Origin: Candidatus Obscuribacterales bacterium
Lineage (GTDB): Bacteria; Cyanobacteriota; Vampirovibrionia; Obscuribacterales; Obscuribacteraceae
Length of the DNA stretch: 55,583 nt
Reading direction: 5' to 3'
Assembly (NCBI GenBank): GCA_020054205.1
Contig: JAGVLS010000031.1
Location: 1-55,583, forward strand
The notes under the pieces were generated by a model. That model did not search any database. It was not told the DNA's origin and worked only from the letters and a program-made list of their open reading frames with translations. Shown here one piece after another: positions 9,174-17,708 of this stretch; the first letter of the stretch is position 1, and each line of letters starts with the position of its first letter. The position numbers were made by a program, and so were the translations under genes.

Positions 9174-9842
9174 TTATTTGCGTGCTAGTTGTGAAACAGC
9201 TGCATGAAATTGCTCCTGCAAGAGCGTAGTTAGTTGAGAAGTAGTGCGAACAAGATTATTGTCACATTCACTAGCAGTAGACTGTCCGGTAAGTTCTTCT
9301 AGTTTTTTTAGAACAGCAAAATAATTTTCGCCGGTTCCTAAGTTTTGTTCTCGCTGCCCAAAAGATTTCCAATAGTTATACCAATCCCACCACCATTGTT
9401 TACCTGTGGGAGCGTTAGGTATGGGTGAAATTACAGGTTGCCCACTTAAGCCCTCAATTGTTTTGATACTAAGCGCTGATACTTCTTCACCAGCCCGGTA
9501 AGAAGTATTTCCGTTTGGACATTGTGATGGAGGAATTATGCCAAAATAAGGACAAATTAAACTTTCTACCCAGAAGGCTTGTTGTTGGGCAAGTGAGCCA
9601 ATAGCTTTGTCTATTTCCAAAATGCTTGCTTGTTTGCCATTTGAATTTGGAATGGGATGATTGTGTGCTGCAGCATGATTTAAGCTCCATCGCGCAGAGC
9701 CCATATACTCAATAAATTGCCACCATTCATATTCGTTTGCCGGCAATGGATTAGGAATAGGAATGTGGTTAGGCACTTCAACTCCATATTTTTCCTTAAC
9801 TTGAGCTACTAATGCCTCAAGGCTCACGCTGTCTTTGGTCAT
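9174..9842 (-). CDS. Hypothetical protein, first gene of the operon
   Basis: The start at 9842 ('MTKDSVSLEALV') is preceded by AAAGGAG; the open frame upstream has no binding site. The 222 residues are soluble and Trp-rich ('EYEWWQFIEYMGSARWSL', 'KQWWWDWYNYWKSFG'), with a Pro-rich 'PNHIPIPNPLP'. No family is recognised. As the first gene of the 14-gene run, its upstream region should hold the promoter. A 9-bp inverted repeat lies 22 bases before the start and could be an operator. Confidence 0.65.
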   Translation of the reverse strand: MTKDSVSLEALVAQVKEKYGVEVPNHIPIPNPLPANEYEWWQFIEYMGSARWSLNHAAAHNHPIPNSNGKQASILEIDKAIGSLAQQQAFWVESLICPYFGIIPPSQCPNGNTSYRAGEEVSALSIKTIEGLSGQPVISPIPNAPTGKQWWWDWYNYWKSFGQREQNLGTGENYFAVLKKLEELTGQSTASECDNNLVRTTSQLTTLLQEQFHAAVSQLARK

Positions 9843-9863
9843 TGCTTTTTCTCCTTTTCTCAA

Positions 9864-9885
9864 TTTGATTTTGCAAAAAATCAAA
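9864..9885 (-). promoter_or_regulatory. Inverted repeat before the first operon gene
   Basis: Arms of nine bases (TTTGATTTT at 9864-9872 and AAAATCAAA at 9877-9885) enclose a 4-nt loop just upstream of the ribosome binding site of the first gene. It could be a repressor site or a leader hairpin. It has no T-run typical of a terminator at the 3' side on the minus strand. Confidence 0.4.
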
Positions 9886-10261
9886 AGCACGATATTGAGA
9901 CGAGTTTGTACACAACACAAAAATGTTGGCAGAATGATTTCAGTTGGTTCTTCAGTAACGGGTTTGCTTGCTTATATAACTATTTTCTTTATAGAAATAA
10001 AAAAGGATAAATAGAACATACGATAAATATTCGAAGTGAAATCAAGTGATGTTAAGTCTGGTGACTAAGTTATCAAAACAGTATGATCAGCTAGACATAT
10101 GTATATTTATATATTAGCTAAATACTTAGTCGCATCTCACTTTGTAAATGAGGCATTTGTTATGCAAAATTACTTGTTTGCAGCCTAGCATAGCTTGCAC
10201 TAAAGCTACTTTTGTTTGCGAAATACAATGCTTAGTGGAGACTAATATGTAAGCAGAAATT

Positions 10262-10293
10262 CAAATGACAACATGCTATCCGGTTGTCATTTG
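10262..10293. repeat. Perfect 11-bp inverted repeat
   Basis: CAAATGACAAC at 10262-10272 is matched exactly by its reverse complement at 10283-10293 around a 10-base loop. It lies in the middle of the gene-free region and is not followed by a T-run on either strand, so it is more likely an operator or structured RNA element than a terminator. Confidence 0.5.
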
Positions 10294-10564
10294 TGAGCTT
10301 AGGCTAGTTGCGCTAAGTTATTTTGACGACAATTCTCAATAAAATTATTTGGTCTTTTTGCAAATAATTCTCAAAAGCAAGCAATATCGAGGATAAAAAT
10401 TTTTGTCTTCACATAGTGACAGTAGAACTTTTTGATTTATCTAGAGTAAGTTAAGTCACTTATTTTTCTTATAACTATCAAGAGTGTAAAAGCCTTTAGC
10501 AAATAAACCGTAAAACTTGAATTCAAATTGTGTTTTTTATTCAGGTTTTCCTTTCAAACAGAAT

Positions 10565-10583
10565 GGTAATGATTTCTATTATC
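10565..10583. promoter_or_regulatory. Fur-like operator upstream of ATPase/ferredoxin pair
   Basis: The 19 bases GGTAATGATTTCTATTATC match the enteric Fur consensus at 14 of 19 positions and form an imperfect inverted repeat. It lies 77 bases before the ATPase start. Iron control would suit the neighbouring iron-sulfur protein, but the match is by eye and the binding protein is unknown. Confidence 0.4.
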
Positions 10584-10659
10584 GTTTTGCTTTGATTCTA
10601 GGTATGTGCCAAAGATTTCACGCCACTCATCTACAGAGTGTTGATGAAAGGAGATTGCC

Positions 10660-11613
10660 ATGCGAATTGCGTTTCTTGGTAAAGGTGGTGCTGGCAAAAC
10701 AACTACAGCAGCTGGATTTACTCGTTATGTTGCAGAGCATAGACCTTTTGTTTTAGCGCTTGATGCTGATGTAAATGCTCATATGGCATCTGCTTTGAAT
10801 GTTTCGGGTGCCATGCATGAATTAGGTAAGCTCATTGATCCGGTACATACTTATCTCAAAGGTAAAAGAACTGATCTTGGCGATAAGCCGATGATTATGA
10901 CGACACCTCCTTCGATGCAATCCAATTTTGTACGTGTGCATCCGCAAGATCTGCTTATTCAACGTTATGCATTACGGCAAGATAATATTGCCCTTTTAAG
11001 CGTTGGGCGTTATGCGCAGGCAGATGTTGGTGCAGCTTGTTACCACAGTAAGCTTGCTGGTGCTGTCAATATATTGCATCACTTACTTGATGGTCCAGAA
11101 GATATTGTTATTTCAGACAATACTGCTGGCACTGATGTTGTTGCCACATCGCTTTGGTTTGCTTATGACATGTATGTTTTTGTTGTTGAACCAACATTGA
11201 AATCAATACAAGTCTATCGTGATTATCTAACTACTTTGCCGCAATTAACAGAACGGGTTTTTGTTGTAGCTAATAAAGTAGTGGATAAAACTGACAAGAA
11301 ATTTTTGCGCAAGCACATACCTGCAGATCGCCTTTTAGGCATGGTGCCAGCATCAAAACATTTGCGACATTTTGAACAAGGTGATACTAGTGCATTGGCT
11401 AAATTTCAAGCTGAACAAGCGCCAGTTTTTAACAGTGTATTTTCTACTTTAAAGCAACAAAAGCGTAACTGGACGCTTTATTTGACGCTATTGCGTCAAA
11501 CGCATGCTCGTCTCTGCCGCGATTGGTACGACACTTATTATGGTGTCAAACTCGATGAAGGGCTTGATGGCACCTTTTCGTACGAAGCGGTAGCAGCAGC
11601 AAATGCTCTTTAG
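10660..11613 (+). CDS. CooC/ParA-like MinD-family ATPase
   Basis: This 317-residue protein begins with a deviant Walker A motif 'GKGGAGKTT' at residues 7-15, including the signature lysine at position 8, followed by 'LALDADVNAHMASALN'. Residues about 149-165 ('IVISDNTAGTDVVATSL') supply the Walker B/switch region. This layout matches the SIMIBI ATPases CooC and NifH, which help load metals or transfer electrons, more than plasmid ParA: no ParB gene follows. The C-terminal 80 residues are family-specific. AAAGGAG precedes the ATG. It is followed after 27 bases by a [2Fe-2S] ferredoxin, supporting a metal or redox role. Confidence 0.8.
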   Translation: MRIAFLGKGGAGKTTTAAGFTRYVAEHRPFVLALDADVNAHMASALNVSGAMHELGKLIDPVHTYLKGKRTDLGDKPMIMTTPPSMQSNFVRVHPQDLLIQRYALRQDNIALLSVGRYAQADVGAACYHSKLAGAVNILHHLLDGPEDIVISDNTAGTDVVATSLWFAYDMYVFVVEPTLKSIQVYRDYLTTLPQLTERVFVVANKVVDKTDKKFLRKHIPADRLLGMVPASKHLRHFEQGDTSALAKFQAEQAPVFNSVFSTLKQQKRNWTLYLTLLRQTHARLCRDWYDTYYGVKLDEGLDGTFSYEAVAAANAL

Positions 11614-11640
11614 CTGAGCGCAAAGCAAAGGAGACATGTT

Positions 11641-11922
11641 ATGTCTGAGAAAGTAGATATTCATGTCTGTGTATTTGGAAAACGATGTGCAAAAAGGGGC
11701 AGCAGAGAAAATTTAGAAACACTAAAGCGTTGTGTTAACGAATTAGGTGTTCAAGACTTAGTTGTTATTCATGAGGAAGATTGTTTAAGCCTATGTAGAT
11801 CTGGTCCGAATGTATTTGTCAAACCTGCTTATGTGAGATATGAGCATGTTTGTCCAGAACAATGCAAAGGCATTGTTGAAACACATGTGAAGGTGCCAAA
11901 GGGGAAAGCACAGTCAGATTAA
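11641..11922 (+). CDS. Thioredoxin-fold [2Fe-2S] ferredoxin
   Basis: In this 93-residue protein the cysteines are arranged as C10-x5-C16 and C48-x3-C52, the spacing of NuoE-like thioredoxin-fold ferredoxins. The typical 'CLSLCRSGPNVFV' loop binds the second pair of cluster ligands. Two extra cysteines near residues 71-75 are not part of the usual ligand set. It should carry one electron in the cytoplasm. It is the second gene of a two-gene operon with the CooC-like ATPase (27-base gap, AAAGGAG site) and is followed by a strong terminator. The electron partner is unknown. Confidence 0.85.
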   Translation: MSEKVDIHVCVFGKRCAKRGSRENLETLKRCVNELGVQDLVVIHEEDCLSLCRSGPNVFVKPAYVRYEHVCPEQCKGIVETHVKVPKGKAQSD

Positions 11923-11973
11923 GAGATGCATGGGCTAGTTATTTTGCAATAAGTAAAATGGTGCTTGCTGATG

Positions 11974-12014
11974 AAGAGATGTCCCTAGAATTTATTTTCT
12001 AGGGACATCTCTTT
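11974..12014 (+). terminator. Intrinsic terminator after the ferredoxin gene
   Basis: A perfect 17-bp stem (11974-11990 with 11998-12014) and a 7-base loop are followed on the plus strand by AGTTTTTCTTTTT. Confidence 0.95.
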
Positions 12015-12093
12015 AGTTTTTCTTTTTGCTGTTACTTCTATAACTTTCTTTCTTATTTCACTTTATACTATATAGCCTAATAGAAGCTAAATA

Positions 12094-12132
12094 AAAAGCG
12101 ACGAGCCGATAATAAAATCAGCTATCGCTTTT
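12094..12132 (-). terminator. Intrinsic terminator after gene 12187-12504
   Basis: Stem AAAAGCGA at 12094-12101 pairs with 12125-12132 and the hairpin is extended inside by further pairs. On the minus strand it runs into TTTTTATTT, 55 bases past the stop codon. Confidence 0.75.
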
Positions 12133-12186
12133 AACGAAGACCCCTATTAAGAGTTTTCGCTAATGCTTGTTAAGCGTGCTTGCTAG

Positions 12187-12504
12187 TCAGGTTGCGCTAG
12201 TTGGATGCAACTGAAAGGCAAGTATAGAGAAAAGACTATAACAAAGAAGAAATCCGCCCAATCCAAACATAAGAGTGCCTTGCAATATAGGGTCAAATAC
12301 AAAAAATGGAATAAGACTAAGTACTGCAAGAACGCCGGCAAGAATAGCTGTGCTTACCATATGTTCACTTGCTTTAACTTGTGGTGAATGCTGAATGAGG
12401 ATAGTATACAGTCCCCAACTGCCAAAAGAAATTGATACGCTAGCAATAGCAAACCAAGCTAAATAAGCAAGAAGAGTCGGGATGGAAGTAATGATTTCTG
12501 TCAC
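12187..12504 (-). CDS. Small membrane protein (3 TM)
   Basis: This 105-residue protein has hydrophobic segments at about residues 8-38, 50-72 and 75-98. The start is GTG with AAAGGA in front. The gene stands between two terminators, so it may have its own promoter or depend on read-through from the beta-solenoid gene upstream. No family is recognised. Confidence 0.65.
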   Translation of the reverse strand: MTEIITSIPTLLAYLAWFAIASVSISFGSWGLYTILIQHSPQVKASEHMVSTAILAGVLAVLSLIPFFVFDPILQGTLMFGLGGFLLCYSLFSILAFQLHPTSAT

Positions 12505-12526
12505 GGGAATTTCCTTTCTTTTAAAT

Positions 12527-12562
12527 AAAGAGAGGACCGATATTTCTACCGGTCCTCTCTTT
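12527..12562 (-). terminator. Terminator between beta-solenoid gene and small membrane gene
   Basis: Arms of 13 bases (12527-12539 and 12550-12562) form a GC-rich hairpin. On the minus strand it is followed by ATTTAAAAG, a weak T-run, just before the binding site of the next gene. It may terminate only partly. Confidence 0.7.
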
Positions 12563-12600
12563 AAGAGTTTCCATCAAGATAATGATTTGCCAACAATATC

Positions 12601-14115
12601 TTAGTTTAGATAAATGATCTTGGCATTTTCGTCCTTAGCGTTGACTTGTTCGCAATGTGCAATTTCAGCAGTGCCGTGTTCTACTGTGACAAGTTTGCAA
12701 TTGCGAGCAAGCAAATTTCCGTGCCAGTCAACCAATGCCTCTTCGCAATTGTTGGCGAACACATGCGTGCCCATTGCTTTTACAATCCCGCAATTTTCCG
12801 CAAAAACTTTAATGCCAGAATATACTGTCAAATCTGGGCAGTTATTCGCCTTTAGCGTAGCAAAGCCATCGCCCCGAACGTCCATTGTGCCGTCTTCGTT
12901 AATAAGAAGACTACCTTTGCCAGAAAATTCTAGATTCGTTTGATCGTCAATGGCAATTGTACCTTCTCCATCGAACCGAAGATGGAGTGTATCCTTATTT
13001 TCAATGAGGACAACATCTTCTTCCGAAATGTCATGCTGGATATAAGTTGTAAAAGCAACATTATTTTGCTTGTCTGTGATTTTGCCAGTACCGAAAAGGC
13101 AAATATCACCCTTGCCACGAATGGCAATATGATGATTTTGCGTGCGGCTATCCCACCAGGCTTGTGCGTCAGCAAATTCACCAGTGCTTGGTGCAGGACT
13201 GCTTACAATAGATGCCTTTGAGTTATTGCTCTTTTCTAGCTCAGTGCAGCGATCAACAATGGCATTGCCAGACTCTACTTGCACTTTATGTACTTGGTGA
13301 GCATATAACGTTCCCCCATCTACTTGAGCTGTATTGCATAGTGATGCATAAACTTCGGATGCGCTATGAGCAACAAAAATTGTTCCGCACTTATATGCAT
13401 AAAGCCTGGTGTCCACACCGGCTTCAATGGAGGGAAGATTGTAAGTTAGAAAACGTGATGTACGTGCGTGGCGCAGTTCAATAACTGTGACATTGCCACA
13501 ATTATCAATTTGAATGCGTCCATCACCATCAAATTCAATTTTACCAAGCGAATCAATGACAAGTGTGCCTTGTCCAGAGACTGTCACAGACAATTCATTT
13601 TCAAAAACCACATTGCTAGTTTGGTCTTTGGCAATTGTCGTCTGCTCATCAAACTCGATATATTGATTTGGATCAGCTTGAAAAATCTTACCTTTTCCTG
13701 TCACATAAGAATCACCATTGCTTGAAATGGCTACCGTATGATTTAGGCAATCAGATTGCCACCAAATTTGAGCATCTTCAAATGTGCCAGTAACCGGCGG
13801 CAATTTCTTACTGCTTTGGCAATTTTCTGTCTGGCAGGCTACGGTATTGCCAAGCGGCTTCACGTTAGGCTCTTCAGGCTTGCTGCTCACAGCATTTGCT
13901 GCGCTTGACGTATTCGTATTGTTTGGTGTAGTCACAGCAATGCTAGTAGCAGGCTCGCTAATGCTAATGCGATTACCAGAGCCATAAATGACCAGGCAAA
14001 TTACCAAAGGGACAATTAAAAGTCCAAACATAGACTTTACTGTAAGGGGGCGACTGTCGAGCAAGTTTTGCATTCTTACTCGATAAATGCTTTTGTTGGG
14101 CGATGACATTGACAT
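12601..14115 (-). CDS. Signal-anchored two-repeat beta-solenoid-like protein
   Basis: The start at 14115 is chosen because AGGAGA precedes it by eight bases. Residues about 28-48 form one transmembrane anchor, then a Ser/Asn/Thr-rich linker. Two homologous halves follow, each opening with 'G.F.DAQ.WW.S....NH..AI' (near residues 105 and 310) and continuing with short beta repeats such as 'GQGTLVIDSLGKIEFDGDG' and 'GEGTIAIDDQTNLEFSGKG'. Later repeats carry alternating Cys/Asn ladders ('ENCGIVKAMGTHVFANNC'). This pattern suggests a right-handed beta-helix exposed outside the membrane, perhaps adhesive or carbohydrate-interacting. No catalytic residues stand out. Confidence 0.75.
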   Translation of the reverse strand: MSMSSPNKSIYRVRMQNLLDSRPLTVKSMFGLLIVPLVICLVIYGSGNRISISEPATSIAVTTPNNTNTSSAANAVSSKPEEPNVKPLGNTVACQTENCQSSKKLPPVTGTFEDAQIWWQSDCLNHTVAISSNGDSYVTGKGKIFQADPNQYIEFDEQTTIAKDQTSNVVFENELSVTVSGQGTLVIDSLGKIEFDGDGRIQIDNCGNVTVIELRHARTSRFLTYNLPSIEAGVDTRLYAYKCGTIFVAHSASEVYASLCNTAQVDGGTLYAHQVHKVQVESGNAIVDRCTELEKSNNSKASIVSSPAPSTGEFADAQAWWDSRTQNHHIAIRGKGDICLFGTGKITDKQNNVAFTTYIQHDISEEDVVLIENKDTLHLRFDGEGTIAIDDQTNLEFSGKGSLLINEDGTMDVRGDGFATLKANNCPDLTVYSGIKVFAENCGIVKAMGTHVFANNCEEALVDWHGNLLARNCKLVTVEHGTAEIAHCEQVNAKDENAKIIYLN

Positions 14116-14169
14116 ATGAAATGTCTCCTGTTTTTCTATTTGTAGTTTTTTCAATTGACAAAAAGTGAA

Positions 14170-14193
14170 ACGAGGGAGCTATAGCTCCCTCGT
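14170..14193 (-). terminator. Terminator after the heme peroxidase gene
   Basis: A 24-base perfect palindrome centred on GAGGGAGCTATAGCTCCCTC lies 20 bases past the stop codon of the peroxidase fusion. On the minus strand it is followed by TTCACTTTTTG. It ends the 14.2-23.0 kb operon. Confidence 0.8.
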
Positions 14194-14212
14194 GTAAATT
14201 CAAGAAATGTAT

Positions 14213-17104
14213 TTAATTGGAAATAGAATGCCAGGGTGCAAACGGATTTTTCACGCCGCGCAAGGCAAATGCTAGTTCTGGACAATGACGCAAAACTACT
14301 GAAGCAAAGCCATTGTTATTTATATAGTCCATGCCATCTTGTCCATAAATTTCAGGCGTGAAGTCTACAGTGAAGAGACGGTCTGCTTCAAGACGTCTTG
14401 AAGCCATATGAATAAAGACGCGGAAAGCTGTATCGCTAAAACCACATAGATAAGGTAAGTTCTCAGCATAAAGACCGACCATAAGGTCAAGCAGGTCAAT
14501 ATTATCTTTGCCACTGCCATCAATTCCATAAACAGAGCGAATGAGGGCAGCCGTATCTTTGTCTCCATCAGTTACATCTTCAAAACATCGGACTGGCGGT
14601 CGATGGAAACATTGACGGAATAGATTGTAGCGGGGCACGCCGCGTTCGCGATCTCGCAAAATATCGATTGCACCTAAGTCAACTCGATCTGGTGAGCCGT
14701 CTGGTCGTGTGATTGCCAAATCAAACATAAAGTCAGGATGATTATTAAGAGTGATAGCACCAGGATGTGAGATACCAAACGAGTAGAAAATATCACCAAG
14801 CGTTGCCATATTATCCAACAACACATTTTGTGAGTTGTGGAAAAGCAAATCTTTCATCATCCGTTTTTCACCAATCGGCAAACCTGTTCTAGCGCTGTAG
14901 AGTACTAACTCATCAGGTACTAGTGGATGCATACGATATACAGAAGCAAATTCTTCCGTGAGCGTAAATGGAACACCATCTTGATCGGTGGGTGATCCTG
15001 GAATTCCACTAATAGCTTCGTTGGAGCTCAAGCGTCCGGTCAAGCGTTGCAAGCGCTCGGTGGCAAGTCCTGTCCAGTTGGCATTCATGCCAATATCCAA
15101 AGCTGGGTGTCCAAGAATGGCAGTTGTCCATTCAACAGTGTGAATTTTTGCCATAAGAGCAACATTGATAAGACGTGCTCGTTGGAAAAGATCTTCATCA
15201 CTCCAGCCAGGATTTCTCACTGCTAAGTATGTGCAAATGGCATTATGTTCACGTGTGAACAATTCATGCATTGCACATAAACCTAGTGACATATTGTCAG
15301 TGAAACCAGTTACAGGTAGCATCGTTTCTGGATGGCGGTACAAATGATTGTTGGCATCCAGCTTCATCCTGCCGCCTTCATATGTACGCAACGTAGCAAG
15401 AATTTGTTTATTGCGTCCATAAATTTGTGAACCATCCCACCAATGCGTTTCCCGATTTTGATAAACTGGAGGAACATTATTGGCTATCTCACTGTGAGAA
15501 CGTCTATCTTGCGCGGTACGACGTACACTCATGTGAGAGGCTCCCCAAGCATCATTTCGACCGAGGGGAATCATAATTGGATTCTCATTTTCCACGTCAT
15601 GGAAAAACCAATCGTGAATCATAAATTGAATCCACCATGCTGCACCTTGATGCAATGTGGCAGCTGGCTTGAATTTTCCATTACGCTTAAGTAAACGTTC
15701 ACTAATTAGACGTGGATTGGGATGCATTAGATTAGCAATGTCTGGACGGGTAAGCCTAATTGGCACATTTCTGCCCATGCGTGTACCAGCGCTACCCATA
15801 CGAGGATCGGTCAAATCATTGCACTCACCATCACTTGTTCTTTGCATCAAACCAGCTGGAGTAATTGCTGGTGTATTTGGCTGCAGGCATGTATGAGGAT
15901 CTTCGGTGTCATACAGATTTTCTTCGCGCAATTTCAAGCGGAAGCCAAGTAAATTTAAAGCAGCAAAATAACCTTTCTTGCCAGGTAATTTGTGCCACGG
16001 AATAAACTTGTTCAAGAACCCAAAGAAATAAATCACAAAGAGATCAAAGAGTCGGAAATACAATTTCTTAGGCTCGTAAACTTTCCGACCAGTACGCAAG
16101 CCAGCGCTAGAGCGATAGACATTACGTCTGGCACGATTGAGATTTCCTAAAGGACGGAAATCATCAGTCGTGTACCAAGGATTGAAATCCATTTTATTGA
16201 TAGATGCTTCGGCTTCTTGTGCTTCGGGAGTAGTCAAATCTTGCTGCGGAATATAGAGCTCAGCTACTGTGACAAATTCACTCTTCCATTCCACTGAATG
16301 ATCTTCAATTGGCGTAGCTTGTTCATTGATAAATAACTGAACCTGAAAAAGAAATACAAGAGATTCGTGTTTTAGGCGCTCAACTAAATCTAGACGCAAA
16401 TAATTAGGATCGTTATTATCGATCCAACTATAATTACCTGAATGTTGAGGTACAAGCGTAAATCTAATGGCAGCGTCTCCCCATTTATAGGGGGCGCGAC
16501 TCCAATATTGCTCTTCAGCCAAGCTTTCAACTTTGCGGCTGACTTGGCTAAGAGCAACTTTAAGCATTCGCACTGTTTCTCTCACACCGAATTGCTTTAG
16601 TAGCCTGGGAATAAACAACAGTTTGCTGCCAGCACCTGCTGCTCCAAATCCCATAAACTGAATAACATCGCGTGCATGTGAGACGGCGCCATTGGTCATG
16701 AGATAATCATGATCGCCGTCATCTGCATGCACGCGAAATACTATGCCGCGCAAGTCTTTCTTAGTATCTGCTTGTACCAAGCCGGATGCGTTAGAAAAAC
16801 GAATAGTAGCTGGATACTTTTTATCTGGCTGTACAAAACCAACTTGCAAATGAGCAGGCAAATCGTTAACCACGCGAAACTCAGCGTTTTTGATCCCGGC
16901 ATGAGGTTTGGCATGGAAGCCGTGCCGGGGAGCAGGTGCACGTGATCGTCTTTGATCTTTTCTTTGAATAGCATTTATTTGTTGAGTAAATCCTTTAACC
17001 ACTTCCATTTCAGCAAAGATATCACCGCCAATATATGTTTCGCTCCAGCCGACACCTGGCTTTGAATTTTCGCCAGTCGTAGCTCTGGTTGTGCCTTGTG
17101 GCAT
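14213..17104 (-). CDS. Catalase-like / heme dioxygenase-peroxidase fusion protein
   Basis: This 963-residue protein has two heme domains. Residues about 40-340 look like the catalase-related group: 'RHGFHAKPHAGIKNAEFRVV' places the distal His at 64, followed by 'YPATIRFSNASG' and ending 'DFRPLGNLNRARRNVYRSS'. Residues about 425-955 match the cyclooxygenase/alpha-dioxygenase branch of animal heme peroxidases: distal 'MIHDWFFHD' (His497), 'WWDGSQIYG', 'LFTREHNAIC', and 'FASVYRMHPLVPD', with Tyr723 and proximal His726 aligned to the cyclooxygenase Tyr/His pair. A fatty acid oxygenase coupled to a hydroperoxide-converting catalase-like domain is the natural reading. There is no signal peptide. 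A hydrophobic linker lies at 350-370. It is the last gene of a ten-gene operon. Confidence 0.85.
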   Translation of the reverse strand: MPQGTTRATTGENSKPGVGWSETYIGGDIFAEMEVVKGFTQQINAIQRKDQRRSRAPAPRHGFHAKPHAGIKNAEFRVVNDLPAHLQVGFVQPDKKYPATIRFSNASGLVQADTKKDLRGIVFRVHADDGDHDYLMTNGAVSHARDVIQFMGFGAAGAGSKLLFIPRLLKQFGVRETVRMLKVALSQVSRKVESLAEEQYWSRAPYKWGDAAIRFTLVPQHSGNYSWIDNNDPNYLRLDLVERLKHESLVFLFQVQLFINEQATPIEDHSVEWKSEFVTVAELYIPQQDLTTPEAQEAEASINKMDFNPWYTTDDFRPLGNLNRARRNVYRSSAGLRTGRKVYEPKKLYFRLFDLFVIYFFGFLNKFIPWHKLPGKKGYFAALNLLGFRLKLREENLYDTEDPHTCLQPNTPAITPAGLMQRTSDGECNDLTDPRMGSAGTRMGRNVPIRLTRPDIANLMHPNPRLISERLLKRNGKFKPAATLHQGAAWWIQFMIHDWFFHDVENENPIMIPLGRNDAWGASHMSVRRTAQDRRSHSEIANNVPPVYQNRETHWWDGSQIYGRNKQILATLRTYEGGRMKLDANNHLYRHPETMLPVTGFTDNMSLGLCAMHELFTREHNAICTYLAVRNPGWSDEDLFQRARLINVALMAKIHTVEWTTAILGHPALDIGMNANWTGLATERLQRLTGRLSSNEAISGIPGSPTDQDGVPFTLTEEFASVYRMHPLVPDELVLYSARTGLPIGEKRMMKDLLFHNSQNVLLDNMATLGDIFYSFGISHPGAITLNNHPDFMFDLAITRPDGSPDRVDLGAIDILRDRERGVPRYNLFRQCFHRPPVRCFEDVTDGDKDTAALIRSVYGIDGSGKDNIDLLDLMVGLYAENLPYLCGFSDTAFRVFIHMASRRLEADRLFTVDFTPEIYGQDGMDYINNNGFASVVLRHCPELAFALRGVKNPFAPWHSISN

Positions 17105-17145
17105 AACAGACGCTCCTTTATTTTAGAAATCGTTTTTCTTTTGAG

Positions 17146-17664
17146 TTATGAAAGTTCTTGCAATTGTTCTTGTAAAATTGCTTGCATTTCTTGTATTGTC
17201 AGTCCTTCGTAGCCAATGCCATAATTAATTAACGCAATTCTTGTTGCATCTAGCTCTTCCGTTATTTCTAAACATGGCTGCAAACCTTGATGTGCTAACC
17301 AATTAGAAAGGGCTACCCAAGGACATGCTTGACTGCAACAAGCATTCACTGCAACATGATGTGGTTGATACCAATGCAATGTATTTAAGCGTCCTGCTTC
17401 AAAGTCATTGATCTGATCTTGATTGGCGACAAGGGCAAGCATTTCATCATGCTCACCAAAATAGCTGTGATCTATTGAGAGCCAAGACAATTCAACTAAT
17501 TCTTTTACTTTTGTTGCATCTGGATGTGCTAGCAATTTACCCATGCGTAAATCTAGTTCATGTCGTCGAGAAGATGTTATGGAACACAATTCGGTCTTTA
17601 ATGCTTTTTTACGAAAACGCTTAGCACTGCTATTTGCAGTTTCAAATCTATATTCTGATGCCAT
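17146..17664 (-). CDS. Hypothetical protein upstream of the peroxidase fusion
   Basis: This 172-residue soluble protein has a basic N-terminus ('SSAKRFRKKALK') and a Cys/His/Trp-rich middle ('LHWYQPHHVAVNACCSQACPW') that could bind metal or heme. It ends in a helical 'TIQEMQAILQEQLQELS'. The close spacing to the peroxidase gene (41 bases) suggests co-translation. I recognise no family. A role in maturation of the heme protein would be pure inference. Confidence 0.65.
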   Translation of the reverse strand: MASEYRFETANSSAKRFRKKALKTELCSITSSRRHELDLRMGKLLAHPDATKVKELVELSWLSIDHSYFGEHDEMLALVANQDQINDFEAGRLNTLHWYQPHHVAVNACCSQACPWVALSNWLAHQGLQPCLEITEELDATRIALINYGIGYEGLTIQEMQAILQEQLQELS

Positions 17665-17708
17665 CGGCTATCCTCCCATCCCGCAAAGAAACAAATTGGT
17701 TTTTTAGC

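Larger units (their letters stand above)
9843..10659. other. 817-bp gene-free divergent region
   Basis: This is the gap between the divergently oriented minus operon and the plus-strand ATPase gene. It must hold promoters for both. I see no credible coding frame. It contains the 9864-9885 inverted repeat, an 11-bp-arm inverted repeat at 10262-10293 and a Fur-like box at 10565-10583. The rest is AT-rich with no recognised RNA. Confidence 0.6.

Noticed and set aside
10660..11922. Plasmid partition system (ParA) as evidence for a replicon
   Set aside because: No ParB-like gene or centromere-like repeats follow; the partner is a [2Fe-2S] ferredoxin, which fits a CooC-type role better.
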